A DNA stretch of 64,000 nt from Massilia sp. Root133. Lineage in GTDB: Bacteria; Pseudomonadota; Gammaproteobacteria; Burkholderiales; Burkholderiaceae_D. Location: contig NZ_LMEW01000012.1 of assembly GCF_001426525.1 (NCBI RefSeq), forward strand, positions 507,841-571,840. The letters are read 5' to 3'. Below are positions 54,027-62,906 of this stretch, piece by piece. The notes below the pieces were generated by a model. It made no database searches and had not been told where the DNA came from. It worked only from the letters and a program-made list of their open reading frames with translations. The translations under genes were made by a program, and so were the position numbers. Numbering within the stretch: position 1 is the first letter of the stretch; every line of letters starts with the position of its first letter.

Positions 54027-54224
54027 CGTTGCTCCTTGCATCTGATAAAGAGAACACGACGATTTAACGGGATCGCCCGCCATGCACCCTGAGCAGGCGC
54101 AATACCCGCTCAACAGCCTCTTCGACGCGGCGCAATGAGGGGGCAAACCTGCGTTGATGGCACGCAATTCTCCCCAGAAACCGTTCACCAATAATGGCGT
54201 CTGATTTCAACCCGGGAGAGCCAG
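54027..54224. promoter_or_regulatory. Divergent promoter region of the type VI locus
   Basis: About 200 bases between tssJ (-) and the TPR lipoprotein gene (+) must hold both promoters. A TGGCACG at 54158 resembles half of a sigma-54 site, but the -12 part does not fit. No sigma-70 pair could be fixed by eye. Confidence 0.5.
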
Positions 54225-54818
54225 ATGACCTTCGAACGCCTGATGCCGCTTGCGGCGGTCCCCATCACATGTGTCATGTTGTTGTCGGCCTGCGCCAGTA
54301 CCGCGCCGGCGGCAAGCCATGCGGCCAAGGCGGCGCCGACGATGGCGAGCGCGATGGCCGAAGTGGATGCCGCCGTGCTCGCGGGCCAGAACGACAAGGC
54401 CTACGCGATCCTGAAGAATGCCGGCACCGCCTTCCCGACCGACAAGACGCCATGGGTGCGCATGGCCCAGATGCACTTCGACAGCACCAATTACGGCGAG
54501 GCGATCGTCGACGCGCTGGAAGCGCTCGAGCGCGACCCGGACGATACGCTGGCCAACAGCATCGTCGCCGTCAGCGGCCTGCGCGTGACGAGCAAGGCGC
54601 TGTTCGACCTGAGCCAGAAAAACAACCTCACCGGCAACGTCCGCACGGAGGCGCAGGACCTGGCCAAGCTGCTGCGCACGAGCCTCAACGAAGACGTGCT
54701 GGTGCCGAACAACCGTCCCGCCGCGCCGCGCGTGAAGGAGACGATCAGGAAGGCCGTCGGCGCCGCGTCCACTGCCCGTACCACCGCATCGAGCGATCCG
54801 TTCGGCGCGCTCAAATAA
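54225..54818 (+). CDS. TPR-containing lipoprotein of the type VI locus
   Basis: A 197-residue protein with a lipoprotein signal (VMLLSAC). Two TPR-like helices follow (AAVLAGQNDKAYAILKNAGT and YGEAIVDALEALERDPDDTLA), then a Lys-rich tail. Similar small TPR lipoproteins precede tssB in several betaproteobacterial type VI loci; their role is not established. GGGAGAG lies just ahead of the ATG. Confidence 0.75.
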   Translation: MTFERLMPLAAVPITCVMLLSACASTAPAASHAAKAAPTMASAMAEVDAAVLAGQNDKAYAILKNAGTAFPTDKTPWVRMAQMHFDSTNYGEAIVDALEALERDPDDTLANSIVAVSGLRVTSKALFDLSQKNNLTGNVRTEAQDLAKLLRTSLNEDVLVPNNRPAAPRVKETIRKAVGAASTARTTASSDPFGALK

Positions 54819-54844
54819 TCCGTCCACAGCCCACTGGAGTCGAC

Positions 54845-55360
54845 ATGGCAAAGAATGAAAGCGTGCAGAAACGCCTGCAGAAGGTGCGCGCGCCGCGCGT
54901 GCAGATGACGTACGACGTCGAGATCGGCGATTCGATCGAAAACAAGGAATTGCCGTTCGTGGTCGGCGTGCTGGGCGACTTCGGCTCGGACCCCGATGCG
55001 GCCAAGAAGCGCCTGAAGGACCGCAATTTCGTCAACGTGGACGCCGACAATTTCGACGAAGTGCTGGGCGGCGTGGCCCCCGCGACGAGCTTCCGCGTGG
55101 AGAACCATCTGTCGCCGGAAGGCGGCGAATTCGCCGTGCAGCTGCAGTTCAAGCAGATGGACGACTTCCGTCCGGAAGCCGTCGTGCAGCAGGTGGCGCC
55201 GTTGAAGGGCCTGCTGGAAGCGCGCGGCAAGCTGGCCGACCTGCGCAACAAGCTGGCCGGCAACGACAAGCTGGAAGACCTGCTCAGCGACGTGCTGTCG
55301 AATACGGAAAAACTGGGCAGTCTCCGCAAAGGCGGCAAAGGCGGCAAGGAGGAAGCATGA
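54845..55360 (+). CDS. tssB: Type VI secretion sheath small subunit TssB
   Basis: A 171-residue subunit (VipA/IglA type). RLQKVRAPRVQMTYDVEIGD, ELPFVVGVLGDFG and FDEVLGGVAPATSFRV are typical. It polymerises with TssC into the contractile tail sheath. Gly/Lys-rich end. Overlaps tssC by four bases (ATGA), giving equal translation of the two subunits. Confidence 0.97.
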   Translation: MAKNESVQKRLQKVRAPRVQMTYDVEIGDSIENKELPFVVGVLGDFGSDPDAAKKRLKDRNFVNVDADNFDEVLGGVAPATSFRVENHLSPEGGEFAVQLQFKQMDDFRPEAVVQQVAPLKGLLEARGKLADLRNKLAGNDKLEDLLSDVLSNTEKLGSLRKGGKGGKEEA

Positions 55361-56850
55361 GCGCGATCCTCGATACGGCGAACGCGGCGCAGGCAGCGGC
55401 TCCTGAACTGGACATGTCCCTGCTCGACCAGATCGTCGAACAGAGCCGGGTGGCGAAATCGAGCAGCGAACATGAACGGGCGCGCGACATCATTTCCGAG
55501 CTCGTGAGCCAGGTGATGGAGGGCACGATGGTCGTGTCGACGAATCTGTCGGCCACGATCGATGCGCGCCTGGCGGAGCTGGACCGGATGATCTCGGCCC
55601 AGTTGTCCGCGATCATGCACGCGCCTGAATTCCAGAAGCTGGAACGCAGCTGGACCGGCCTGCACTACCTCGTCAAGAACACGGCGACGAGCAACGGGCT
55701 GCAGGTGCGCATGCTCAATGCGAGCAAGCGCGAGCTGGTGAAGGACTTCCAGTCGGCGCTGGAATTCGACCAGAGCACGCTGTTCAAGAAAGTCTACGAA
55801 GAAGAATTCGGCAGCTTCGGCGGCGCGCCGTACGGCACCCTGATCGGCGATTTCGAGATCACGCGCCAGCCCGAGGACATCTATTTTCTCGAGCAGATGT
55901 CGCACGTGGCCGCGGCCAGCCATGCGCCGTTCATCACGTCCGCCGGGCCGGAACTGTTCGGCATCGAGAGCTTCGGCGACCTGGGCAAGCCGCGCGACCT
56001 GGCCAAGGTGTTCGACACCGTCGAATACGCGAAATGGAAGGCGTTCCGCGAATCGGAAGACGCGCGCTACGTCGGCCTCACCTTGCCGCGCTTCCTGGGC
56101 CGCTTGCCGTACAACCCGGCCGACGGCACCGCCACGGAAGGCTTCAATTTCGTCGAGGACGTGGACGGCACCGACCACCAGAAATACTTGTGGTGCAACG
56201 CGGCCTACGCCTTCGCGACCAAGCTGACCAAGGCGTTCGAGGACTATGGCTGGTGCGCCGCGATCCGCGGCGTCGAGGGCGGCGGCCTCGTGGAAAACCT
56301 CCCCACCCACACGTTCAAGACGGACGAGGGCGAGATCGCGCTGAAATGCCCGACCGAGCTGGCGATCACGGACCGGCGCGAGAAGGAATTGTCGGACCTG
56401 GGCTTCATCTCGCTCGTGCACTGCAAGAACACGTCGTACGCGGCGTTCTTCGGCGCGCAGTCGGCGCAGAAGGCGCGCAAGTACGCGAACGAGGCGGCCA
56501 ACGCGAACGCGCTGCTGTCGTCGCAGCTGCAATACATCTTCGCCGTGTCGCGCATCGCCCACTACATGAAGGCGATGATGCGCGACAAGATCGGCAGCTT
56601 CGCCGCCGCATCGAACGTCGAGGATTACCTGAACCGCTGGCTGACGCAATACGTCCTCCTGGACGACAACGCGAGCCAGGAACAGAAGGCGCAATTCCCG
56701 CTGCGCGAGGCGAGCGTGCAGGTGGCCGAGGTGCCCGGGCGGCCGGGCGTGTACCGGGCCGTGTCGTTCCTGCGCCCCCATTTCCAGCTCGACGAATTGT
56801 CTGTTTCGCTCCGATTGGTCGCGGAGTTGCCGCAATCGACCAAGAACTGA
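55357..56850 (+). CDS. tssC: Type VI secretion sheath large subunit TssC
   Basis: A 497-residue sheath subunit (VipB/IglB type), the usual length. SWTGLHYLVKNTATSNGLQV, FGALIGD-like PYGTLIGDFEITRQ, the aromatic segment FVEDVDGTDHQKYLWCN and the C-terminal RPHFQLDELSVSLRLVAELP are all family marks. After contraction the sheath is dismantled by TssH, encoded downstream. Confidence 0.97.
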   Translation: MSAILDTANAAQAAAPELDMSLLDQIVEQSRVAKSSSEHERARDIISELVSQVMEGTMVVSTNLSATIDARLAELDRMISAQLSAIMHAPEFQKLERSWTGLHYLVKNTATSNGLQVRMLNASKRELVKDFQSALEFDQSTLFKKVYEEEFGSFGGAPYGTLIGDFEITRQPEDIYFLEQMSHVAAASHAPFITSAGPELFGIESFGDLGKPRDLAKVFDTVEYAKWKAFRESEDARYVGLTLPRFLGRLPYNPADGTATEGFNFVEDVDGTDHQKYLWCNAAYAFATKLTKAFEDYGWCAAIRGVEGGGLVENLPTHTFKTDEGEIALKCPTELAITDRREKELSDLGFISLVHCKNTSYAAFFGAQSAQKARKYANEAANANALLSSQLQYIFAVSRIAHYMKAMMRDKIGSFAAASNVEDYLNRWLTQYVLLDDNASQEQKAQFPLREASVQVAEVPGRPGVYRAVSFLRPHFQLDELSVSLRLVAELPQSTKN

Positions 56851-56880
56851 TTCTTTCACCAACTTGAACTGGAGTAGAAC

Positions 56881-57372
56881 ATGGCAATTGACGTGTACCT
56901 GCAAATCGACGGCATCAAGGGCGAATCGGCCGACGACAAGCACAAGGATTGGATCGAGTGCAAATCGGTCAACTGGGGCGTGACCCAGCCGAAGTCGGCG
57001 ACGGCGTCGACAGGTGGTGGCCATACGGCCGAGCGCTGCGAGCACGAGGAGATCGAGATCGCCAAGCTGGCCGACCTGTCCTCGCCGCTGCTGCTGCAGA
57101 CCTGCTCGTCGGGCAAGACGATCCCGAAGGCGAAATTCGAATTCATGCGCGCCGACGGGCAGGGCGAACGCGTCAAGTACTTCGAGATCGAGATCGAGAA
57201 CGTGTTGATCGGCTCCGTCAAGCCGACGGTCGCGGAAGGCGATTTCCTGCACGAGAAGGTCGGCCTGAAATTCTCGAAGATCAAATGGAAGTACACCCAG
57301 CAGAAGATCGGCGGCGGCGCCGGCGGCAACACGTCGGGCGGCTGGGATCTCGCCACCAACCGGGTCGTCTGA
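56881..57372 (+). CDS. hcp: Type VI secretion tube protein Hcp
   Basis: A 163-residue Hcp1-type tube subunit. AIDVYLQIDGIKGES starts the protein, KDWIECKSVNWGVTQP follows, and VGLKFSKIKWKYTQQKIGG lies towards the end. It stacks as hexameric rings inside the sheath and leaves the cell during firing. It has its own good ribosome-binding site (GGAG) 30 bases after tssC, and is followed by a terminator that should favour its expression over the genes beyond. Confidence 0.97.
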   Translation: MAIDVYLQIDGIKGESADDKHKDWIECKSVNWGVTQPKSATASTGGGHTAERCEHEEIEIAKLADLSSPLLLQTCSSGKTIPKAKFEFMRADGQGERVKYFEIEIENVLIGSVKPTVAEGDFLHEKVGLKFSKIKWKYTQQKIGGGAGGNTSGGWDLATNRVV

Positions 57373-57401
57373 ATACGCATTCCTGACTTACCCCGCGTCT
57401 T

Positions 57402-57428
57402 CCGCGGCCCCCGGGCCGCGGTTTTTTT
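57402..57428 (+). terminator. Terminator or attenuator between hcp and tssE
   Basis: Arms CCGCGGCCC (57402-57410) and GGGCCGCGG (57413-57421), the centre serving as loop, followed by seven T. Placed inside an operon, it likely attenuates rather than ends transcription, setting a high level of Hcp against lower levels of TssE, TssH and TssA. Confidence 0.85.
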
Positions 57429-57453
57429 ACTGCGTCTTTGTACGGGAGCCGCG

Positions 57454-57951
57454 ATGACCGCCTATGTTCCCGGCCTGCTCGACCGCCTGATGGGCGAGCG
57501 GGCCCACCCCGGCCGACCAGCGGGCGAGCAGCTCAAGGACAGCATCGCGCGCGACCTGGAAGCGCTGCTGAATGCCCGCGCCGGCCTGCCGCCCGGAGCA
57601 TTCGACGCCTGGCCGCTGGCGCGCGCTTCGGTCCTGAACTATGGCCTGACCGACTTCGCCGCGTTCTGCCTGTCGAGCAGCGAGGACCGGGCTGCGATCT
57701 GCGCCTGCCTGAAGGACGCCATCGAGCGCCACGAACCGCGCCTGAAAAACGTCAGCGCGACCCTGGCTTCGGAGCAGGGCGGCGTCGACCGCCTCAGGTT
57801 CGTGATCAATGCGACCCTGCACGCCGGTCCCGGCGCGGCTGTCGTTCCCGTCAACTTCAACGCCGTGCTGCAGCCATCCTCGCTGAACTACGCGATCTGC
57901 AGGGCTGCCGCGTCAACTCCACAAAGGACCTCGACATGGATATCAACCTGA
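57454..57951 (+). CDS. tssE: Type VI secretion baseplate protein TssE
   Basis: A 165-residue gp25-like protein. LKDSIARDLEALLNAR near residue 27, SVLNYGLTDFAAFC and LRFVINATLHAG are typical. It builds the wedge of the baseplate with TssF, TssG and TssK. The genes tssF and tssG, which normally follow, are missing here; the tssH start lies inside the end of tssE (16-base overlap). Confidence 0.92.
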   Translation: MTAYVPGLLDRLMGERAHPGRPAGEQLKDSIARDLEALLNARAGLPPGAFDAWPLARASVLNYGLTDFAAFCLSSSEDRAAICACLKDAIERHEPRLKNVSATLASEQGGVDRLRFVINATLHAGPGAAVVPVNFNAVLQPSSLNYAICRAAASTPQRTSTWIST

Positions 57952-60575
57952 AGACCCTGATCGCCAAGCTGAACGACGTCACGCGCTCGGCCGCCACGCG
58001 CGCTGCCGGTATCTGCGTGGGGCTCGGCCAGTACGAAGTCGACATCGAGCACCTGTTCCTCGCGCTGCTGGAGCAGCCCGGGAGCGACCTCGTGGTGGTG
58101 GCGCGCGCGGCCGACGTCAGCCTGACCGGCCTCGAATCCGATTTGCGCAAGGAAGTGGAGCGCCTGTCGTCGGGCAGCGCGCGCACGCCCGTGTTCTCGC
58201 GTCACCTGCCCGTGCTGTTCGAGCACGCGTGGCTGATCGCATCGCTCGGCGCATCGGGTCATCCGCAGCACATTCGCAGCGGTCATCTGCTGCTCGCGCT
58301 GCTGACGGAGCCGGGCCTCGCGCAACTGGCCCAGCGCGCGTCGCGCCACTTCGCCGGCTTCCCGCTCGACCGCCTGAAACACGATTTCGACAAGCTGACG
58401 CACGGCTCCGACGAAGCGCCGGCCGTGCTGGCCGCCGCCCCGGCGCCGTCCGCGGACCCGGTCACCGAACTGCAGGGGAGCGCGCCCGGCAAGACGCCCG
58501 CGCTCGACCAATACACGGCCTGCCTCACGGCGCGCGCGCGCGAGGGCAAGCTCGATCCCGTGATCGGGCGCGATGCCGAGATCCGGCAAGTAATCGACAT
58601 CCTGATGCGCCGCCGCCAGAACAACCCGATCCTGACCGGCGAGGCGGGCGTGGGCAAGACGGCCGTCGTCGAAGGCCTCGCGCTGCGCATCGCGCAGGGC
58701 GACGTGCCCGATGTCCTGCGCGGCGTCGAGATCCACACGCTGGACCTGGGCCTGCTGCAGGCCGGCGCGAGCGTCAAGGGCGAGTTCGAGAACCGCCTGA
58801 AGAACGTGATCGACGAGGTGAAGAAAAGCCTGCATCCGATCATTCTGTTCATCGACGAGGCGCACACGATGATCGGCGCGGGCGGCACGGCCGGCCAGAA
58901 CGACGCGGCCAACCTGTTGAAGCCCGCGCTGGCGCGGGGCGAGCTGCGTACCGTGGCCGCCACGACGTGGAGCGAGTATAAGAAATACTTCGAGAAGGAT
59001 GCCGCGCTGGCGCGCCGGTTCCAGGTCGTGAAGGTCGAGGAGCCGAACGAGGAGACGGCGAGCGCGATGCTGCGCGCGATGGCGCCGCTGATGGAGGCGC
59101 ACTTCGGCGTGCGCATCTACGACGAGGCGATCGTGGAAGCCGTCCGGCTGTCGCACCGCTACATCAGCGGGCGCCAGCTGCCGGACAAGGCCGTCAGCGT
59201 GCTCGATACGGCCTGCGCCAAGGTCGCGCTGGGCCAGAAGGCGACACCCGCCGTGCTGGAGGATTGCGCGCGCAGGGTGGAGCGCCTGGACGCGCGCATC
59301 CAGGCGCTCGTGCGCGAGGAGAGCGCGGGCGCGGACCACGGCGCCGCGCTGGCCGCGCTGCACGCGGAGCGTGCGCAGGCGCTGGACGAACAGGACCGCC
59401 TGCGCGCGCGCTGGGATGCCGAGCAGGCGTTGTGCGCCGAGATCCACGCGATGCGCGCGCGGCTGGAAGCGGGGCAGGGCGACAGCCCCGGGCTGCGCGC
59501 GAAGGTCGCGGCGCTGCATGCGCTGCAGGGCGAGACGCCGCTCGTACCCGTGCAGGTCGACGGCCAGACGGTGGCCGCCATCGTCGCCGCGTGGACCGGG
59601 ATCCCGCTCGGGCGCATGGTGAAGGACGAGATCCGCACCGTGATGAATCTGCAGGGCTTGTTGGACGAACGGATACTCGGCCAGGACCACGCGAGCGGGA
59701 TCGTCGCCCAGCGCGTGCGCACGGCGCGCGCGCGCCTGGAGGACCCGAACAAGCCGAAGGGCGTGTTCCTGTTCGTCGGCACGTCCGGCGTGGGCAAGAC
59801 GGAGACGGCGCTCGCGCTCGCGGACCTGCTGTATGGCGGCGAACGGAAACTCGTCACCATCAACATGAGCGAATACCAGGAAGCGCACAGCGTCTCCGGC
59901 CTGAAAGGCTCGCCGCCGGGTTATGTCGGTTATGGTGAGGGCGGCGTGCTGACGGAAGCCGTGCGGCGCAATCCGTACAGCGTCGTGCTGCTCGATGAAG
60001 TCGAAAAAGCGCATGCCGATGTGCTGGAACTGTTCTTCCAGGTCTTCGACAAGGGCGTGCTGGACGACGCGGAGGGCCGCCAGATCGACTTCCGCAACAC
60101 GATCATCATCCTGACGTCGAACGCGGCGTCGAGCCAGATCATGCAGGCCTGCCTGAACAAGGCACCGAACGAGCGGCCCACGCCGGACCAGCTGGCGGAA
60201 CTGATCCGGCCCGCCCTCATGAAGCATTTCAAGCCCGCGTTCCTGGGCCGCCTGACGGTGGTGCCGTTCTATCCGATCGACGACGCCGTCCTCGCCAGCA
60301 TCATCCGATTGAAGCTGGATCGCATCAAGCAGCGCGTGGCCGTCAACCACAACGCCCGCTTCGAATACGACGATGCGCTCGTGGCGGCCGTGCTGGCGCG
60401 CTGCACGGAGGTCGATTCGGGTGCGCGCAACGTCGACACGATCCTGAACGGCACATTGCTGCCCGAGATCGCGGATGCCGTGCTGGCGCGCATGGCCGAA
60501 GGCGGCGCGATCGGCAAGGTGAAGGTCGGCGCCACGAAGGCCGGCAAGATCAAGTATGCCGTCGAACCGGCGTGA
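57936..60575 (+). CDS. tssH: Type VI sheath-recycling AAA+ ATPase TssH (ClpV)
   Basis: An 879-residue two-ring AAA+ protein that unfolds the contracted TssB-TssC sheath. An N-terminal Clp domain (residues 1-150, DIEHLFLALLEQPGSDL) is followed by the first ATPase with Walker A GEAGVGKT (about residue 235) and Walker B ILFIDEAHTMIG. A coiled M-domain comes next and a second ATPase with GTSGVGKT (about residue 615) and VVLLDEVEKAH. ATG 57936 is chosen by homology; it overlaps tssE. Confidence 0.95.
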   Translation: MDINLKTLIAKLNDVTRSAATRAAGICVGLGQYEVDIEHLFLALLEQPGSDLVVVARAADVSLTGLESDLRKEVERLSSGSARTPVFSRHLPVLFEHAWLIASLGASGHPQHIRSGHLLLALLTEPGLAQLAQRASRHFAGFPLDRLKHDFDKLTHGSDEAPAVLAAAPAPSADPVTELQGSAPGKTPALDQYTACLTARAREGKLDPVIGRDAEIRQVIDILMRRRQNNPILTGEAGVGKTAVVEGLALRIAQGDVPDVLRGVEIHTLDLGLLQAGASVKGEFENRLKNVIDEVKKSLHPIILFIDEAHTMIGAGGTAGQNDAANLLKPALARGELRTVAATTWSEYKKYFEKDAALARRFQVVKVEEPNEETASAMLRAMAPLMEAHFGVRIYDEAIVEAVRLSHRYISGRQLPDKAVSVLDTACAKVALGQKATPAVLEDCARRVERLDARIQALVREESAGADHGAALAALHAERAQALDEQDRLRARWDAEQALCAEIHAMRARLEAGQGDSPGLRAKVAALHALQGETPLVPVQVDGQTVAAIVAAWTGIPLGRMVKDEIRTVMNLQGLLDERILGQDHASGIVAQRVRTARARLEDPNKPKGVFLFVGTSGVGKTETALALADLLYGGERKLVTINMSEYQEAHSVSGLKGSPPGYVGYGEGGVLTEAVRRNPYSVVLLDEVEKAHADVLELFFQVFDKGVLDDAEGRQIDFRNTIIILTSNAASSQIMQACLNKAPNERPTPDQLAELIRPALMKHFKPAFLGRLTVVPFYPIDDAVLASIIRLKLDRIKQRVAVNHNARFEYDDALVAAVLARCTEVDSGARNVDTILNGTLLPEIADAVLARMAEGGAIGKVKVGATKAGKIKYAVEPA

Positions 60576-60585
60576 GGAGGGCACC

Positions 60586-61560
60586 ATGCTGAACCTGGAA
60601 CGGTTGCTCGCGCCCGTCAGCGCGGACAAGCCCTGCGGCGACGACCTCGCATTTTCCAGCGAGATCGACGCCATCGTGCGTGCGCGCCAGGCCGACGATC
60701 CGTCGCTGGAGCAGGGCGCCTGGGTCACGGAGCTGAAGGAGGCGGACTGGAAGTTCGTGGGCCGGGAGTGCGTCCGGCTGATCGAACAGCGCAGCAAGGA
60801 TTTGCAGCTGGCCGTGTGGCTGGCCGAGGCCAGCGTGCAGGCGGCCGGCGTGCGCGCGCTGGCCGACAGCCTGCTGTTGATCGCCATGCTGTGCGAGCGT
60901 TACTGGGACGGCCTGCATCCGCTGCCGGACGAGGACGGGGTCGAGCGCCGCATCGGCAACCTGTCCTGGCTGGCGGCGCGCATCGCGCCGTGGCTGCGCG
61001 CCGTGCCGCTCACCGACGGCGCGGACGGCCACGCCCAGCGCGACTTCGACGCCGCGCGCATGCAGGGCGGGGATTCGCTGGCGAAGCTGGAAGGCGCGCG
61101 CCAGCGCACGTCGCAGACGTTCTACGCGAACCTGATGCGCGAATGCGAGCATTGCGCGGGCGCGCTCGACCGGCTGGAAAAGAGTGTCGACGCGGTCGTC
61201 GGTGCGGACGGTCCGAGTTTCAGCGCCGCGCGCGCGGGACTGGAAGGTCTCGTCCTGTTCATCAAGCCCGCATTGAAGGAGGCGGTGCCGGTCCCCGGCG
61301 CGGCCGATGTCGTCGTCGCGCCGCCGGCGCCGATGGCGGCCGGGCCGCTGCAATCGCGCGCCCAGGCGCTGGCCCAGCTGCGCGCCGTGGCGGATTATTT
61401 CCGCCGCACGGAGCCGCACAGCCCCGTCGCCTACCTGGCCGACAAGGCCGCGCACTGGGGCGAGCAACCGCTGCACGTGTGGCTGCGGTCGGTGGTGAAG
61501 GACGACGCGGCGTTCGCCCAGATCGAAGAGATGCTGGGCGTCGGGCCGCGGCCGTCCTGA
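60586..61560 (+). CDS. tssA: Type VI secretion protein TssA
   Basis: A 324-residue TssA with an N-terminal ImpA domain (LLAPVSADKPCGDDLAF, YWDGLHPLPDEDG, RIGNLSWLA). A short C-terminal helical part resembles the smaller TssA group that acts at the baseplate or sheath end (SRAQALAQLRAVADYFRRTE, SPVAYLADKAAHWG). GAGGAGG precedes the ATG. It is the last gene of the + strand unit; its stop is one base away from the stop of the convergent phasin gene. Confidence 0.93.
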   Translation: MLNLERLLAPVSADKPCGDDLAFSSEIDAIVRARQADDPSLEQGAWVTELKEADWKFVGRECVRLIEQRSKDLQLAVWLAEASVQAAGVRALADSLLLIAMLCERYWDGLHPLPDEDGVERRIGNLSWLAARIAPWLRAVPLTDGADGHAQRDFDAARMQGGDSLAKLEGARQRTSQTFYANLMRECEHCAGALDRLEKSVDAVVGADGPSFSAARAGLEGLVLFIKPALKEAVPVPGAADVVVAPPAPMAAGPLQSRAQALAQLRAVADYFRRTEPHSPVAYLADKAAHWGEQPLHVWLRSVVKDDAAFAQIEEMLGVGPRPS

Positions 61561-61561
61561 T

Positions 61562-62119
61562 TCAGTGCGACGTGGGCGCTTGCGACTGGGCGGCTTTCAA
61601 CCGCTCGGTCGCGCGCGCGACCTCCTCCTCGACGCGGCGCATGGCATCGCGTGTCGACTGCGTCACCTGCTCGTAGCCCTTGAACGCATTCTCGATCGCG
61701 GCCTTGATGATTTCCACCGCGTTTTCCTGGCCCGGCTTGACGTTTTGCGTGACGTCGTAGATCAGCGCGGACAGCGTGTTCTTCGCTTCGGCCAGGTGGG
61801 TGTCGGCGGCCTGCTCGAATTCGCTCTTGATATCGCCGATGATCTGCTTGAGCTGTTCGCCATAGGCCGTCGCTTCCGTCACGCCCGGCTGCACGCGCGC
61901 CTGCAGGGCATCGATGGCCGTCTTCGGGTCCGGTGCCTGGCTGAACTGGCGGCTGGCCTCCAGCGTGTTTTCCATCGATTGCTTGGCGGTCGCCAGGTTC
62001 AGCGCCACCACCTGCTCGACGCCCTGCACGGCCTTGGTGGCCAGGGCATTGAAAGTCTGCATCTGCAGGTCGAACAGGGTCTTGGTGGCGTTTGCGAATT
62101 GCTCGGGGTTGTTGAACAT
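61562..62119 (-). CDS. phaP: Phasin (polyhydroxyalkanoate granule-associated protein)
   Basis: A 185-residue helical amphipathic protein. FANATKTLFDLQMQTFNALATKAVQGVEQVVALNL is the characteristic phasin start (shown in part: LQMQTFNALA). It covers polyhydroxybutyrate granules and controls their size. AGGAGA lies just before ATG 62119. Unrelated to the type VI genes; convergent with tssA at a distance of one base, with no terminator visible between them. Confidence 0.9.
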   Translation of the reverse strand: MFNNPEQFANATKTLFDLQMQTFNALATKAVQGVEQVVALNLATAKQSMENTLEASRQFSQAPDPKTAIDALQARVQPGVTEATAYGEQLKQIIGDIKSEFEQAADTHLAEAKNTLSALIYDVTQNVKPGQENAVEIIKAAIENAFKGYEQVTQSTRDAMRRVEEEVARATERLKAAQSQAPTSH

Positions 62120-62178
62120 CGATTTCTCCTCGGTTAGGGGACTACGGCGACCTTCTTGTTGCAAGCTCCTCTGGTGGA

Positions 62179-62382
62179 TTATTTAGCAGGCAATGGTTTT
62201 TCGCAACGGGCGTCACGATACGGCCCGTCGGCGCGCGCCCAGCCTTCGCCGAGCGGCGTCTGCGAACAGACGATCGTGCCGGTGCTCTTGCTGCGCCAGT
62301 GATACCACGGCGCCGGGGCCGCGTTCAGGGCGACCGGGCCGGCCAGGGCGATGGCGAACAGGATGAGGACAGTCTTCTTCAT
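62179..62382 (-). CDS. Small exported protein (67 aa), unknown function
   Basis: Not recognised. A signal peptide (KKTVLILFAIALAGPVALNA) precedes a mature part of about 46 residues with two Cys (IVCSQTP and DARCEKP) that could form a disulphide. It diverges from the CueR-like regulator gene; the MerR-type promoter in between points away from it. Loss or retention in relatives would show whether it belongs to the metal response. Confidence 0.65.
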   Translation of the reverse strand: MKKTVLILFAIALAGPVALNAAPAPWYHWRSKSTGTIVCSQTPLGEGWARADGPYRDARCEKPLPAK

Positions 62383-62427
62383 GGTTAGCCGAGCTTAACC
62401 TCTTGGCGCGGCAAGTCAAGCGGCCCC

Positions 62428-62458
62428 TTGAGCTTCCCATCGTGGGAAGGTGTATGCT
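62428..62458 (+). promoter_or_regulatory. MerR-type promoter with dyad, 19-bp spacer
   Basis: TTGAGC (62428-62433) and TATGCT (62453-62458) are 19 bases apart, the long spacing used by MerR-family activators. The dyad CTTCCCA-TCG-TGGGAAG (62433-62449) fills the spacer, like copper-responsive CueR operators. The start point would fall at or next to the regulator's own ATG. Confidence 0.82.
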
Positions 62459-62464
62459 GGCACC

Positions 62465-62869
62465 ATGAACGACACATATTTCAACATCGGCGAGGCGGCC
62501 AAGGCGTCCGGCGTGACGGCGAAGATGGTGCGTCATTACGAAGCGATCGGCCTGTTGCCGCCGGCGCGGCGCACGGAGGCGGGCTACCGGCTGTACGGCG
62601 ACGACGACGTGCGCATGCTGCAATTCATCCATCGCGGCCGCGCGCTGGGTTTTTCGCTCGACCAGATCGCGGACCTGCTGGCGCTGTGGCGCGACAAGCA
62701 CCGGGCCAGCGCCGACGTGCGCCGCCTGGCGCTCGAACACATAGCCTCGCTGGACCGCAAGATCGCGGAACTGGAAGCGATGAAGCGGACCCTTGCGACG
62801 CTGGCCAGCTCATGCCATGGCGACGCCCGCTCCGACTGCCCCATCCTCGACGATCTGGCGGCCCACTGA
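62465..62869 (+). CDS. MerR-family regulator, CueR-like (copper-type)
   Basis: A 134-residue MerR protein. The N-terminal winged helix has NIGEAAKASGVTAKMVRHYE and LLPPARRTEAGYRLY; a long dimer helix and a metal loop follow. Two Cys with seven residues between (SSCHGDARSDCPIL) match the Cu(I)/Ag(I) site of CueR. No copper exporter (copA) or oxidase lies in the window. The promoter just before the ATG has the operator expected for the protein itself, so it is probably self-regulated. Confidence 0.88.
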   Translation: MNDTYFNIGEAAKASGVTAKMVRHYEAIGLLPPARRTEAGYRLYGDDDVRMLQFIHRGRALGFSLDQIADLLALWRDKHRASADVRRLALEHIASLDRKIAELEAMKRTLATLASSCHGDARSDCPILDDLAAH

Positions 62870-62906
62870 ACAAGCCGGCTGGACCGGAGGCCGGCATTGC
62901 GGTCTA

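Noticed and set aside
54158..54173. Sigma-54-like site TGGCACG-N4-TCTC in the tssJ/TPR divergent region
   Set aside because: The -24 half is perfect, but the -12 half lacks the required GC at the right distance, and no activator site was seen.
61558..61564. Possible functional link between tssA and the phasin gene because their stops are one base apart
   Set aside because: The genes are convergent and of unrelated function; tight packing alone does not support a link.
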